Source: Toxotes chatareus
Lineage: Eukaryota; Chordata; Actinopteri; Toxotidae
Assembly: GCA_016801885.1 (NCBI GenBank)
Contig: CM028884.1
Span: 20,570,864-20,634,863, forward strand
Direction: 5' to 3'
DNA: 64,000 bases
The notes below the pieces were generated by a model, which was not told where the DNA came from, searched no databases, and was given only the letters and a program-made list of their open reading frames with translations. A program made the position numbers and the translations under genes. This document shows, piece after piece, positions 37,401 through 49,635 of the stretch (position 1 is its first letter; every line of letters starts with the position of its first letter).

Positions 37401-37935
37401 TGACTCAAAATGTCATAAAAATGGTCATAGTATAGTAAGGCGTCAAAATTGGCCAAAAAAAGTCACATTTTTTTTTAGCCTCAAAATGTCATAAAAATGG
37501 TCATAGTATAGTAAGGCGTCAAAATCGGCCAAAAAAAGTCACATTTTTTTTAGCCTCAAAATGTCATAAAAATGGTCATAGTATAGTAAGGCGTCAAAAT
37601 CGGCCAAAAAAAGTCATTTTTTAGAACAGCCTCAAAATTTAATAAAAAATGCCATACGGTCGTAAGGCTTCAAAATACGCCAAGAAAAGTCATATTTTAG
37701 TAAGACCTCAAAATGTCATAAAAAACGTCATTGTATAGTAAGGCTTTAAAATATGCCCAAAAAAGTCATATTTTAGTAAGACCTCAAAATGTCATAAAAA
37801 ACGTCATAGTACAGTATGGCTTCAAATTTGGCCAAAAAATGTCTTACTTTAGAACAACCTCAAAATATGCCAAAAAACGTCATAGTATAGTAAGGCTTCA
37901 AAATAGGCAAAAAAAAAGTTACTTCAGAAAAGCGT
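19442..37935. repeat. Giant tandem array, ~76-bp unit, ~240 copies
   Basis: The same unit recurs head to tail for 18.5 kb. Its parts in order are CCTCAAAATGTCAT, an A-run, GGTCATAGTATAG, TAAGG, CGTCAAAATCGGCC, an A-run of 6-8, GTCA and a variable A/T linker. Spacing of successive GGTCATAG motifs near the start is 76, 76, 73 and 76 bp, so 18.5 kb corresponds to about 240 units. Differences between copies are mostly homopolymer length, with few substitutions in the core. Linkers fall into classes: T-runs, A6T6-like runs, and a class carrying AGAACGG. The unit length is not a multiple of three and most frames meet stops, so this is not coding. It is a minisatellite or short satellite, not CRISPR: there are no unique spacers. 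Confidence 0.97.
37636..37935. repeat. Diverged right edge of the array, older half-unit form
   Basis: The last ~300 bp contain units unlike the interior. The two halves of the dimer are nearly alike here: GTCATATTTTAGTAAGACC alternates with GTCATAGTATAGTAAGGC, each followed by a TCAAAAT-like motif. The half period is about 38 bp. Interior linkers with AGAACGG or T-runs can be derived from this form. I read this edge as older, less homogenised sequence. Confidence 0.8.
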
Positions 37936-37949
37936 CAAAATGTTAAGTA

Positions 37950-38045
37950 GACTAAGTATGTGGGAGAAACACTCGCTAATACATCCATTTCCTGTGTTTT
38001 GGGCGAAGGGTCAACTTCATGGTGCCGCCCAAATGTATCAGATTA
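37950..38045 (+). repeat. Short third fragment of the dispersed element
   Basis: Directly right of the array, AAGTATGTGGGAGA, ATACATCCATTTCCTGTGT and CGAAGGGTCAA repeat the middle of the dispersed element in the same orientation. The match breaks near 38,040 and is followed by the element's earlier CCTCTCCTCTCTCC segment. The order of parts is therefore middle, then start, as expected from tandem or nested insertion or from a rearrangement. Confidence 0.7.
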
Positions 38046-38600
38046 TGTCCTCTCCTCTCTCCTGCTCTTCTCCCCAGAGAAGCACAGCAGTATACAGTAA
38101 CAGAAAAGACATGGGCCCCTCCCAGCAGGGGGCGCTATGTGTGTATCATCTAATCAGCATATAAATCAGTCGAGAGTTTGAAGGTCATCCTGACTGTAAA
38201 GTTTGTTCAACATTGGATGAAGTATGTGGGAGATACAGACACAAATACATCCATTTCCTGTGTGTTGGCGAAGGGTCAATTTCGTTTTCTCCAAGAGGCT
38301 TTTTTTCTCGTCTCGACGTGATGCATCTGTGTCCCAATTTTCAAGCCCGTAGGTCTTACAGTGAATATTTTCACACTCTAGGGGTCGTTGCAGAGCCCGT
38401 TTGGCCGCGCCTGTTCGCATGGACATGTCAAACAAGATTTTTCGTCGGGGGACAATTTTGGGCAAAGTTTGGTGACTTTTTGAGCACATTCAGGGGGTCA
38501 AATTAGCCGACAAAGCGGCGGAAGAAAAATAAAAGAGGAGAATAATAATAATCCCTTGAGTTACAATAGGACTTCGCACAAATTTCGTGCTCAGGCCCTT
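38046..38600 (+). repeat. Dispersed element, right flank, with 3' end
   Basis: This is the most complete 3' copy. It runs from CCTCTCCTCTCTCCTGCTC through GGGGGCGCTATG, GTGTGAAG-like sequence, GACTGTAAAGTTTG, TTTCGTCGGGG and GGGGGTCAAATTAGCCGACA to a purine-rich AAGAAAAATAAAAGAGGAG tract. It closes with AATAATAATCCCTTGAG and ACTTCGCACAAATTTCGTGC followed by TCAGGCCCTT. That closing motif is familiar from many teleost copies. No protein is encoded, so it is non-autonomous. The left flank departs from this copy right after AGCCG. Confidence 0.72.
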
Positions 38601-41600
38601 ATTTAAACGACTGCATCTCTTTCAAGGCAGTGTGGTTAGGATTGTGTCAAACACTTCTTTAGAATTTTTTAAATGTAATTTTTCTGTGCTTTATCATATT
38701 CTCAAGGATCACACTGAGAATATGAGTGCATGTGTTATCAACAATAATATCATGATAAAAAAAATCTATTCCTAAGAAAAACCCCAATAAAACAAAAAAC
38801 AAATAACACTGAATGCATTTAATGATTGCAATGTTTCTAGCCTAAAAAATGAATCTGTTTTCTTTCCTCATGGCCAACCGAACATTGGTTGTGATCCACT
38901 AGGCTGTAACAGAAGGCGTAATGACATCACAGGCTTCTCCATCCAACACGCTCTTCAGACTCAATTTAGGTCAAGTACAGCTTTTTTTCCCCCCTTCCAT
39001 CCTTGAAAATGACTACTTCTTTTCCATACATTTCATTTAGATGTTTTTGTATCATTTTGCTGTGGTTCAGTCATCCAGTGGTTGTACTGTGTGCATTTGG
39101 CATAAATGTAAACTTAATGCAGTCACTTGATAATGAATATTTCAGTGAGTAATGTATAAAAGAAAGAGATGTACTTAGACATGTGACATAAAGGCAGATT
39201 TTGCCTGAAATGGAACATTTAAACTTAAAATTGAGTCAAATTTGATTTAATAAATGTCTTGAAATGTTTTGCATTTCTGAATAAGGAATCACTCCAATTG
39301 ACATTTTATAGGCCTTGGTCAGTTCTTCATCTAACCCTGCTAGTCATCTTCGGGCATCAGTTTGTACCCCAGTGATCCTGGACGAGGCCATCAGGAATGG
39401 ATGTGGTCTAGATACCACACAGGCCTCACAGTACCATGCCAGATGCAGCTTTGCCACCCGTGGCACCATCTCAACCTTTGGAAATTTAACGGTTCATGTA
39501 CGTCAGGGCTGAACCATCTGGCCCTGCAAAGAGTTTTGAATGTAAAAATGACTTTGGAGGTGATGAAATGGACAACCTGATAAGAGCAAAACATGCATTA
39601 TATACTTTTTTCACTTTTATTTTATGCCATTGGATCAGTGTTTTTTTTTGCACCATAAAACACAAGCATTAAGTAGTATGTCACATTGCCCATTTCTAAG
39701 GCTTAACAGTTCAAAGATGTGAGTTTCTATTACAAAAGGGATAACCCTATTGTCACTGGAGTAATCTTTGAGAACTAATCTGTCTTCTTCTTAGGCTAGC
39801 TGTTGTTCCACCAGACTTATCCTGATCATGTATTTTTACAATGTGTTTATTTCATATCTATCTGAGAAAAAAAAAGCAGGATATTGGGTTTTCGAATCCT
39901 CACACCTAAACATATTATGGTTGTTTTGCCAGAACCTTCCAAAAGCAACACATGTTATAAACAGACCCCAATGACTTTCTTCTAATCTGCCACATCTATG
40001 GCTAAAATGTAAAGCTACTTGGTTAAGATAGGATCAGAGATATGTGGGGACAGATTATGCTCATAGTTAAGAGAAACCAACACTAACTATTGGAGACAGT
40101 ACGTGAAACGCACACTGGTTCATCCAAACCATCCAACCAACCTCCTCCCTAAGATTTTTGAGGCAGAATAACAATGTCATGCTACTGCCTTTCATCTCTT
40201 TTGCTTGCTACAGAGAAAAGTCATTCAGATAAATAAATAAGCAAGCTCATTCTAAGCCTCTAATCAAATGACCAATACTGCTGTTTTTCTGGTATCTCCT
40301 TTTGAATGAATATACACCCCAGCACTTTGGGAACATGTTGCAAATACTGAAATATTTACATGAAACACAGATGTGTCTCATTAGCCCATGTAGGCTTGGC
40401 ACCTTGGTGCAAAGTGAATCCATTATTTTATCAACAGCTTAATCTGTTGAGCAGTCAGTTGATCGTTAAAGTGATAAATCAATCAATTAATATCTACAAA
40501 TGATTTTCAGAAGAAAAATAAATCATTCAACTAGGCTAATTTGTCCAGGTTTGTGTCCTTTGCTGTACAGTGTGACACCTTGTTGTAAACTGGTGCCAGG
40601 CACATTCAGATCTGAGACAGCACTGTCACTGTCCCTCTGCCACTCAACTGACACTAGAAAACAGGGTGTTCAGATGTTCACTGGGCTGTGATCTGAGCTG
40701 TAACACTAGCCCAGATGCACAACACACACAGTTACGCGCTCACTCACACACACTCACGTCACTCGCTGTGATAGTCTGGGTGGTCCGGGGGAAGAAAGAG
40801 ACAAAGGGAGGAAGAAAAAGAGCAGAATATCTGAAGGGGGAAACAATAGAAGGGCATCTCTTATGTTTTCCATTAAGGTAACGGAGATGTGATGCCCGGG
40901 ATGTTGGACCAGATAAGAACAGAAAGAGACATAAATGGAAATGGAACGCTGTTTTTTTCCTGGATAACCTCAGGCTAGCATGATTTCACTGTGAATCCAA
41001 ATGCTCATCTTGTAGCAGTACTCTGACTTTTTATATAAACTTGTATTGCTGTCGCATACACAAAATATAAAGTACAATATATTCTCCTTCAGTATATGTT
41101 ATTACATATGTAAAGTGGCCCCTCAAATGGAGAAAGGCAGAAAGAAGCTAGTGCCATTGTTGAGCCAATTGAGAACCCTTAAAGATAATTTCCCTGCAGC
41201 TGGTTAAGTAAATGTCAGATAGCATTCAAACAAATCAAACACCCAAACCAGGGAGTCTTTGTGTTATGTGGCACACATCTCTGGGGAGTGCCTGTTATTT
41301 ACACCCTCTCATCCTGTCTAGGTTGGTGCTGTGTGGATGCATCACATTCTCACTTTGTTGTGGATCAGCTTTAGACTGCTTTAACTGTCAGCCGCAGCCC
41401 TTTAAATCCCTCATGGCCCATTCTGTTTGCACTAGCCATTAGCCGAGGAAAAGGCCTCTGTCTGTCGCCCAGCTTATTTAGCAACTCTTTGTTTGTTTTT
41501 CCCTTGCTGATTCCTATTTGATCGTTCCATTCCTAACTACTCATTGATGCGGATTGCGTATTCATTTTTCGCTAGTGTTTCAGTGTATAAGTTCGGGGAA

Positions 41601-44600
41601 TAGTTAGGGGTGGTGGTTGGGGTTCAAAGCTCTAGAGAAGAATGGTCTAATCATATGCAGACATGCTGTCAGAGGCTTTAATTGCCTTTGTCAGCCATGT
41701 CTCTGAGTTCAGAGAGGGGCCGACGTCCCTGCATGATACCCACAGCTGTGTTCATACTGGAGATACAAAAAACTTTGAAAACAAAGGGAGGAAGGCAGAG
41801 GCACAAGGCTTTGATCCGACTGAAAGTTGCCAGTTTCCGTTGTTGTACATAGTATGCCATACAGAGGCCTACAGTTTGGCTAAGACTGAGTCTTTGAAAA
41901 GGTGCCAGCAGACAAATGCTACACATATTTTCACTGTGGCCAATTGACTTTCAAGGTCAAAGTCTTCAGCCATCAAAGTGAAGTATTATCCTGGTGGAAG
42001 CATCTCCATGCAAGTACACACTGGCGAGTTGGCACAACTTGCCAACAACAACAGAAAATATCAATTTTCACCTTAAACACAATGTTTCTGCCCTGTTAAA
42101 ACCTCCTCTTTAACATCTTCACCTTTTGTGAGCTAAAAAACACCCCCACCCCACCATTTCTTTGCTAATTTAGTAGATTTTAAAAAGGTCTGTATTGCAT
42201 ATGAATTCAGATTTTGTAAGGAACACCTAATGGTTTAGTTTTTCTGAAAGATTCTAACTAGATTCTTCTACTTTGGATAGTGACAGCAATATAGTTTATT
42301 GGGATTTTGAAGCATATGCTTGCTGGTTTTGAAACAGGCAACCATTGCTTTTTGTTAGCACATTTATGGATCTCTGCTCATGTTGTGATTTATGTCTCTA
42401 CCTCGTTGGACACAACCTGTCTGAGGACAGCAGTGCTGATGATGAGAAATACCAAACAGACAGAACTCCTGGCACTGAATCACATAATTGCTTGGAAATG
42501 TCATTTATTTTCTTATTTTAACAAAGAGAGTCAATATGGCAGATAAAGCGCACAAGCTATTAAGGTAAATTTAATTATCTGCCCCACTAATTTATTTTTC
42601 CTATCATGAGATTTATCATGCAGCAAAAGTAATTGGTGAGTGTGGGGGTGCATGTCTCTGTGTGTGCATTTTCACATCTCTGCATGCTTATATGAGTGAA
42701 ATTTAACTCAACACTGCCCATATTCTGTTTATTGGGTTGCAGTGGCCTCAGACTGGATTACAACTCTTCCCCTGGAAGAACTTTAAGAGGAGATTGTGTC
42801 ATACAAAGTTTTCAAACTCTGTTTTTAGCCCTGATTATACATAGATCACACTTCCCCAGGCTTTGTTTTCAAAGAATGTTTAAATATAGAATCGACAAAA
42901 TGGGTAGCTCAGGATATATCCGAAAGAACACTGTCAAAATGGTATTGCGCTAAAGCTCGGCTAATGATGGCATAGCTAATTGATATTAGAGCAAGGGATC
43001 AATGGTGCTGCTCTGCCAAAGGAGAACAGCTTCAATAGTAAGAAGTTTGTCCCCAAGGTCATATTCTGTTACTGTAATATTGACCTTCCTGTTCTCCCTG
43101 ACATTCTGTCCAAATCACATCCTGTTGTTATTGTACAGCCATTTAGGTATCTGTCTTCTCTTTTATCCAATACATCCTCTCTGTGATGGCCTCTGTGGCA
43201 AGTTATCAAGTCTAACAATAAAATCACATAAGTATTGACCATCAGAATAAGCCACCCAAGCATATTTTACTGGGCAAACAAATTAAACATTTCCTTATAC
43301 TCACAGATTTACAAATCAGAAGCAATAATGCAGGTATTCAACATGGTCGCTGGCTTTAACATTTAATCAACATTTGCATTTCCCACTTTATGTGAATGAA
43401 TACCTAAAAAATTACATGTTCAAGGATTTCTAATTAAGGAACATTTGCAATCAGTAATGAAGCAGTGTGTGTTAATGAAATAAAAAATATATATGACTAA
43501 CACCTTGGAACAGCTAAGGAAGTAAACTCAATGAAACACTACATTTGCAAGAACCTGTCTCCAGTTTGACTAGAAACACCAAACGTGAAAATTTTACCAG
43601 TAACAGGAAACAAAATAGGTTAATAAAATTGGTTTAAAAGTCCAGGTGACATTTAGTGAAAGGTCCTCTTAGCTCCTGAGTGTCTTACACACCAGACATT
43701 GGATATTTATGAATTGATTCAGCAGTGTCAGTCAGTCCTGCACTTTGCCAGGGGCACTAATCCATGTGATGGAATTCATATGTCTACTTCATATTAAGTT
43801 TCCCGTGTTGCTTATTGACCTTTTCATCTAGCATTTTCCCTCAATGATGTGAGCTGGCCCTTTCACAGAAGCTGTCTGGAGCCATTATTTCGTTGCTTTC
43901 CATTCTGCTTCGGGTGAGAAACACTCGAACACTTAACACACTGCTTCTCTTGGAGGTGACTGGGACAGAGGGCTTAAATGTGCAAGAGGACAAGCAGTCT
44001 GAGGTGTTGGGTGAATGCACTCACAAGTTTCTTGAATGGCTGAATATATGTTAATTGCTGTTTTTGGGGCCTTCATTTTGTATTCATATTTGTAATGAGA
44101 ACTGTCCTCTTCTACAGGTTTTACTTTCACTATTGACTTGGGGGACAGAACAGTATTTACAGATTTTTAATTAAACAGTATCTCAGATGATGGGAGGAGA
44201 TGCCCATCAGGGGTGATATTCTCAGCGTTACAGCTGTCTCAAATCAAGCAAGCATCACAGGATTCATATAACAAACACTGTGTGACATATCCTCAAAAGG
44301 ATAGAGTATACAGTTTGTAGCAGATACAGGCTAAAGGACGGCTCTCTTTCACACAAGGAAGAATTTGTGGATGCACATTTACACTGAGCACCACATGAAA
44401 CTCTTATCACCGTGGCACATCCACAGTGCCACACACTGTTATTTAGGCATGTGATGTTGTTTGCCATGATTGAGTGTACCATCATTTCTTCCTTCTGTTT
44501 TATGAAAAGTGATTCTCTTAAACACCCACTCAGGTATTCTGACCATAGATACCTTCTTTGTTTGCTTTTTTCTCGGTGTCATCAAATCAAAGTTGTCACG

Positions 44601-47600
44601 CATTACTGTTCCTGATGTGAGACATACATTGAAATTTCCATCCTCAGTGTCTCTCACGTCTCTTTTATGCAGCCATACACACATATTCTCCCTTTCACAC
44701 AGCCACGCACACACGCGCACACACGCATTTCAATTTGCCATTCCGTCTCGAACACTACCACAAATGAAAGGAGGACCCTTGTCCTTTAACAATAGCATAT
44801 GATGAATACCTTCTCTTCTTCATGTTGAAAAGATATCCTCTCCATTTGCCTTTTAGCCAGCTCAATACAGAACAGTACTTGATTAAATCCCATTAGCACA
44901 GTTATTTGAATCAAGAACCTTGATTAAAATGCAGAAATATGATTTTCCTTTCTAGTGTTACTCTGAAATCTCTAACTCAATTTGCAAATTTTCTTGCTCT
45001 ATGTATAAAACTAATGTACACATATTAAGTTGTCGTGATTAGAACATTTGTTTCTATAGCATGTTTCTGCTGCTGACTGATGCATGTTGTCAAATGTAAT
45101 GTGTGTATTGTGTTGTCAGGTTGTTATTATGTCCAGGTTGTGTTTTAGCTCAGGTTTGTTTACATTATGTGGTTGTTTTTGCTCCTATACCAATCAACAA
45201 AACCATTAAAATTTCACACACACTTGTTTTGAGAGACTATGATTGAAGGCGATTGGCATGTACAAGTGGACATGCTGTTATTTGCTTGGAGGTGTGCTCT
45301 AGGTTTAAAGAAAACTCTTACCGCTGGGCCAAATGAGACAGCACTGCGTGTAGCTGCTGCAGTCCTAGAAATGTTGTTTTTAAGAGAGTACCTCTGCTAT
45401 CTTTTTAATTAATATCTGCCTTGAGGCGACTAGTTAGATATAAACAGAAAAAAAAACCTTGGTGCATACCAATGGTCTGCAAATCCAGTATGGGGTAAAA
45501 CACTCCCTCTGTGGGCAAAATGAAAATTAATTTTATCTATTCCTCTTCAAATAATGAATAATTCCACGAATAATTTATCTTGATGTATTTGAATGAGTTC
45601 TTTTTGGCACAGAATTTTTGTACACATAAAGCACTACTATTACCATCCCAGTTAATTTTAAAAATACAGTTGTATCAAGATGGATCCTGAGACAATAACA
45701 ATCATGAGTCATCCAGCAAATTATTTTAGTTTGTATCTTAAGTTTTTAAAAGTTTCCTAATTCTTAATCTCTTCAGCGCCAAGAAAATATCCACTCCTAG
45801 GTTATGAGAATACTTTGTGCCATTAGGATGTGATAGTCCTGAATGAGCATTTAGAAAGACTGCAGTCTGAGAAATGACTTACTTTAATCCTTAGACAGCA
45901 GTATGCTGATTGATGCGTGGAGTCACAAAAGCATACAGCCATATGTACTTCTACAATTAAACCGTGATGATGGAATAGTTTCCTGAGATAAATGTAATGG
46001 CGTATCATTAGTTTCCATGGTCTGTCATTTTGTATTGGAAAACACTGTGAAAGGACATTAAAAACCCATTCCAAAGCACTAATACTTTAAGCACCAGTCA
46101 GCTCTTAAAAGTTTGTTTACTATTCTTCTTGGGGAACCAAACAATAAGAGGGAGGTCACATCTGCCACTGTCAGTGTACGTTCCAGTCTGAGCGTCTACC
46201 ACCTAATAGCCGTAAATTACGCATTTAGCAAACCAAATCTGACTGAGCAAATGGGAAGCACACAGTGTATCTCTCTAACCACAGGCCAGTGTTGAAGAGA
46301 CTTCAAATTGGCCTCTGAATGCAAATCTAGCTGAAGGGTGGAGTGCAACATCTTATCTGAGAAAAATTAGTATACATAATTTCAAGCGCCAAATTATTTG
46401 CCTCTGAGCCATTAGGGAAGAAAAAAATACACAGCATGAGCAGTAATCTTTTGTGTGGTGAAAATGTGAACTAATGTGATGAATGAAGAATCCTTTGCCG
46501 AAAGGCAAAATTTGAAGTCAGTGTGTGTGTATGTGTGCGTGTTTGTGTATGCTCGAGTATGAGGTGCTTGCATATGTGCATTTAACACCAAAGAAGGCAG
46601 ATGAAAAAGCTAATTTTAATCTTTTCCAAAGTAAGCTGGCACTGTGAAAGTAAACAATGCAATCCTATTTGACAAGGCAAAATTGGCTGTACAGATGCTT
46701 GAGAGAACAAAAATATCGGGTGTGTAAGGTTATCTCTTGGGATATGAGAAATTAAATCAAATCCATGACTGGCTACTGCTCAACCAACTCACACAAGGAC
46801 AAGAGCAAACATTATTAGTAATTGCTTTTTTATTTGATCTTTTCATCTTTTTTTCAGATAGATCACAATGAACACAGCCTTTAGACAATAGCAGTTGAAA
46901 TAATCCATACAAATGAATGTCCCTGGTCTTTTCACCAGTTGCCCATTGTAGCGTGGAGCCCTATGCTATCAGTGTGGGCTTAGGGGTGAGGGGACGACAC
47001 TGACAAACATTGGGTGCTTGTTTTAACTAACCAAAATGGCATGTTGTCTCTATGTGTGTGTGAAGCAGTGGCTGTCTGAATCTGTGTGCACCTGCATCAG
47101 TGTGAGTCAGAGACCAGAGGCGGTTAGCCACATTCAACAAGGCCCTGTCCTAATCACTTGGTAAAACCAACAGTCTCAAGTGGGCAAAAATAACCCACTC
47201 TAGCTCTGAGTAATGCACTACCAACAGTGTATGATGCCAACAGTGTTTAATTAGACAATAATGAGAGGCCTTACATTATGCTTAATCTCCAACTATGTGT
47301 TGACCTCAGCAGCAGCCTCTGCTCTATTAAACAGCAAATAGCCTGAGAGGGGTGGGGCCATGGCTTTAAAGAACACCTTCTATCCACTGGACCCAACTCA
47401 TTTCCTGCCCACAGTTTGTAAGCATACAGAGAGTGGTTGGGCCAGCAGAACACCATTAGAGGGGACAGCACTTAAAATGTGCCTGAACTGTGACAGTGAC
47501 TGTTTTACCCAGAATCTGGGTAAAAGAGAGAATCCTGGGGTGACCTCTGCGCTTTGCTTTAATTAATGACTAAATAAAAGCAAGACCACAGAAGCAGAGC

Positions 47601-49635
47601 TTTAATGTGAGTTGGAGTCAAATCTATAGTACACAGGTAACAGAAATTAGATAAGAAGAAAGGAATTGTTTTGTCAAACAATGAGGGCATGAAAATGAAT
47701 CAAGCACATGCACACACACATAGAGAATGCTTGATCCAGCATGAAGACTGAGCACAATGAGATAAAAAGAAAATAAACCATGAAGACAAGTGTGAAAGTG
47801 TCACATTTGTCTGGGTAGTGTTTTGCCCTCTCTTTCAGCCTTTACTTCACCTTTAAGAAGGCTATGCATTTAAATAAAAGGCAGTGTGTTGCTGAAGTGC
47901 CTGGGTGTTTGTGTGTATGTCTGGGTGTGTGCATGCGTGCATGCGTATCAGCCTTTTTGTTAGGATCACAGTTGCGGTGCACACTTTGAACAGCCCATTT
48001 TAGCTGTTTGTACTGTTTGTATGAAGTGAATGTCAGCCTTGCTTGATTTATCCAGATATTTGAGAGATATATCAAAAAAAAAAATCTCATTTAAAAATAA
48101 CCATAAATATTTCCCTCTTCCGTCAAATCCTCCAAGCCCTCTCTAAAAACAGCCTCTGCCATCTCCCAGGAAAAGAGCAAGGGTAAACTGAAACCAAATT
48201 CTTTACAGACGAAAGAGCAGAGAAAAGGCAACAGTTACTTTGCTCCTTAGAGGCGAGAAAGCAAACAGCTGAAGAGCAAAAAAGTAAGCAAATAAATAGT
48301 GGTATAAAAAAGATGGCAAATAGGCAAAAGATACAGCAGAATGGCAGAATGACAGGAGAATGTCCAAACATGTACCTCAATTAAGAAAAAGAAGCAAGAA
48401 CAGAAATAACAAAATACTCAGAAGTGACATGTCTGCAGGACAGAATGTGTTATATCAGCTGTCAAGATTCCAACTCAGCCCAGATCCACTTTATACAGTA
48501 AATAGACCAGGAGCCATATGAATGTAAGTCACTGTTCCCTCTCATGGCTGCATCTTACATAGATTTGGTGATTGTGGTCACATTTTCCAAAACACATCTA
48601 ATCTAATAGCCTACTGTTCTGCGCATTTTACCGTCAGAGAATATTAGAAAAAGCACCTCTCATTAATATTTCAGAGAGTGGCCGAAATGTGCCAAAATTT
48701 TCAAAAATAAATGTCTGTATCTTTTTTTTTTAAGAAAGCCTGAATGTGAAGACACTTGGTTATATAAACCGTCTACCTAAACAGCTAACACATCAAATCC
48801 AAAGTAACTTCAGATAGAATTTCAGATGTCAAGTTTCTCTGCAAAGTATGAGAATTCTAACACGAGAAGGAGTACATACATAAACAACACAGACTGCTGA
48901 AAAAGAACCTTGTTTGGTCCTTTATAGAAAATGCACATTCTGGTGGACCAGGGCTTTATAAGCAGTCACAAGCTCCACAGATACAACAAGCTCTCCGCAG
49001 AGACAGTAAGGCAGTTTTATGATCACCAAGGAAACCACTCCACTTTCCATATGGCAGGTTTCTTTTTTGGAAAAAAAGTAAAAACATAATGAACACAAAA
49101 TACGCATACTAGTTATTGTTAAAGAAAATAGCTGCCCTGTAAAAATCTGCTCAGTAAAAATATTCAAACTGTTAAAGTGTGGTTGTTGCTTTTTGTTGTT
49201 GGTTTGAATTGTATTCTAGATCAGCTGGCTCATTAAGCTTTCAACAGTTATTGTATTTGATCCAGCTGGATCTCAGGGTAAAAAGAGGCGACATCTCCAA
49301 AGCACTGAAGCCAGCCTGCAAAGATGCAGAATAGAGAGGAAAAAAAGACCAACAAAAACCCAAACTAAAGCAAACTCACAGAGTTCGACAGCTACTAAGG
49401 CAACTTTTGCCAAATACAATATAAGCCCATGTATATTGCAACACAACTATATATTAATTTAATAAAATACACAATATAGCTTTTGTACACATAACATTTT
49501 GGCTCAAATGCACGGAAATTGCAGAAAAATCAATAAAAATATGTCAATTTTTTTTATGTAAACACATCTAAATTGGATACATTTACACATATAATGATAT
49601 TATGTATAGTGATAATGTGAAGGGACATTTTCTTG
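38601..49635. other. Gene-free region downstream of pcdh17
   Basis: No supported gene or RNA over 11 kb. A short open stretch at 39,312-39,508 has even composition but no recognised similarity. CA/TG-rich tracts occur near 44,690-44,725 and 46,520-46,560. Patches that look less AT-rich and lack simple repeats (41,210-41,480, 43,700-43,920, 46,110-46,420, 47,270-47,560) could be conserved non-coding elements. The region lies on the 3' side of pcdh17, whose mammalian orthologue borders a gene desert. Confidence 0.5.

Noticed and set aside
19442..37935. Open reading frames inside the array, with repeated peptides on both strands
   Set aside because: The unit is ~76 bp, not a multiple of three, so frames shift between units. 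Long frames appear only where homopolymer changes happen to compensate. No start context, conserved frame or constant peptide is kept across the array.
19442..37935. CRISPR-like array of repeats
   Set aside because: There are no unique spacers: the whole unit repeats, with linkers being A/T-run variants. No cas genes are present and the context is vertebrate.
39312..39508. Short plus-strand frame with coding-like composition after a TATAG acceptor-like site
   Set aside because: The pyrimidine tract is weak, no convincing donor follows, and I recognise no protein family. A decayed retrocopy cannot be excluded.
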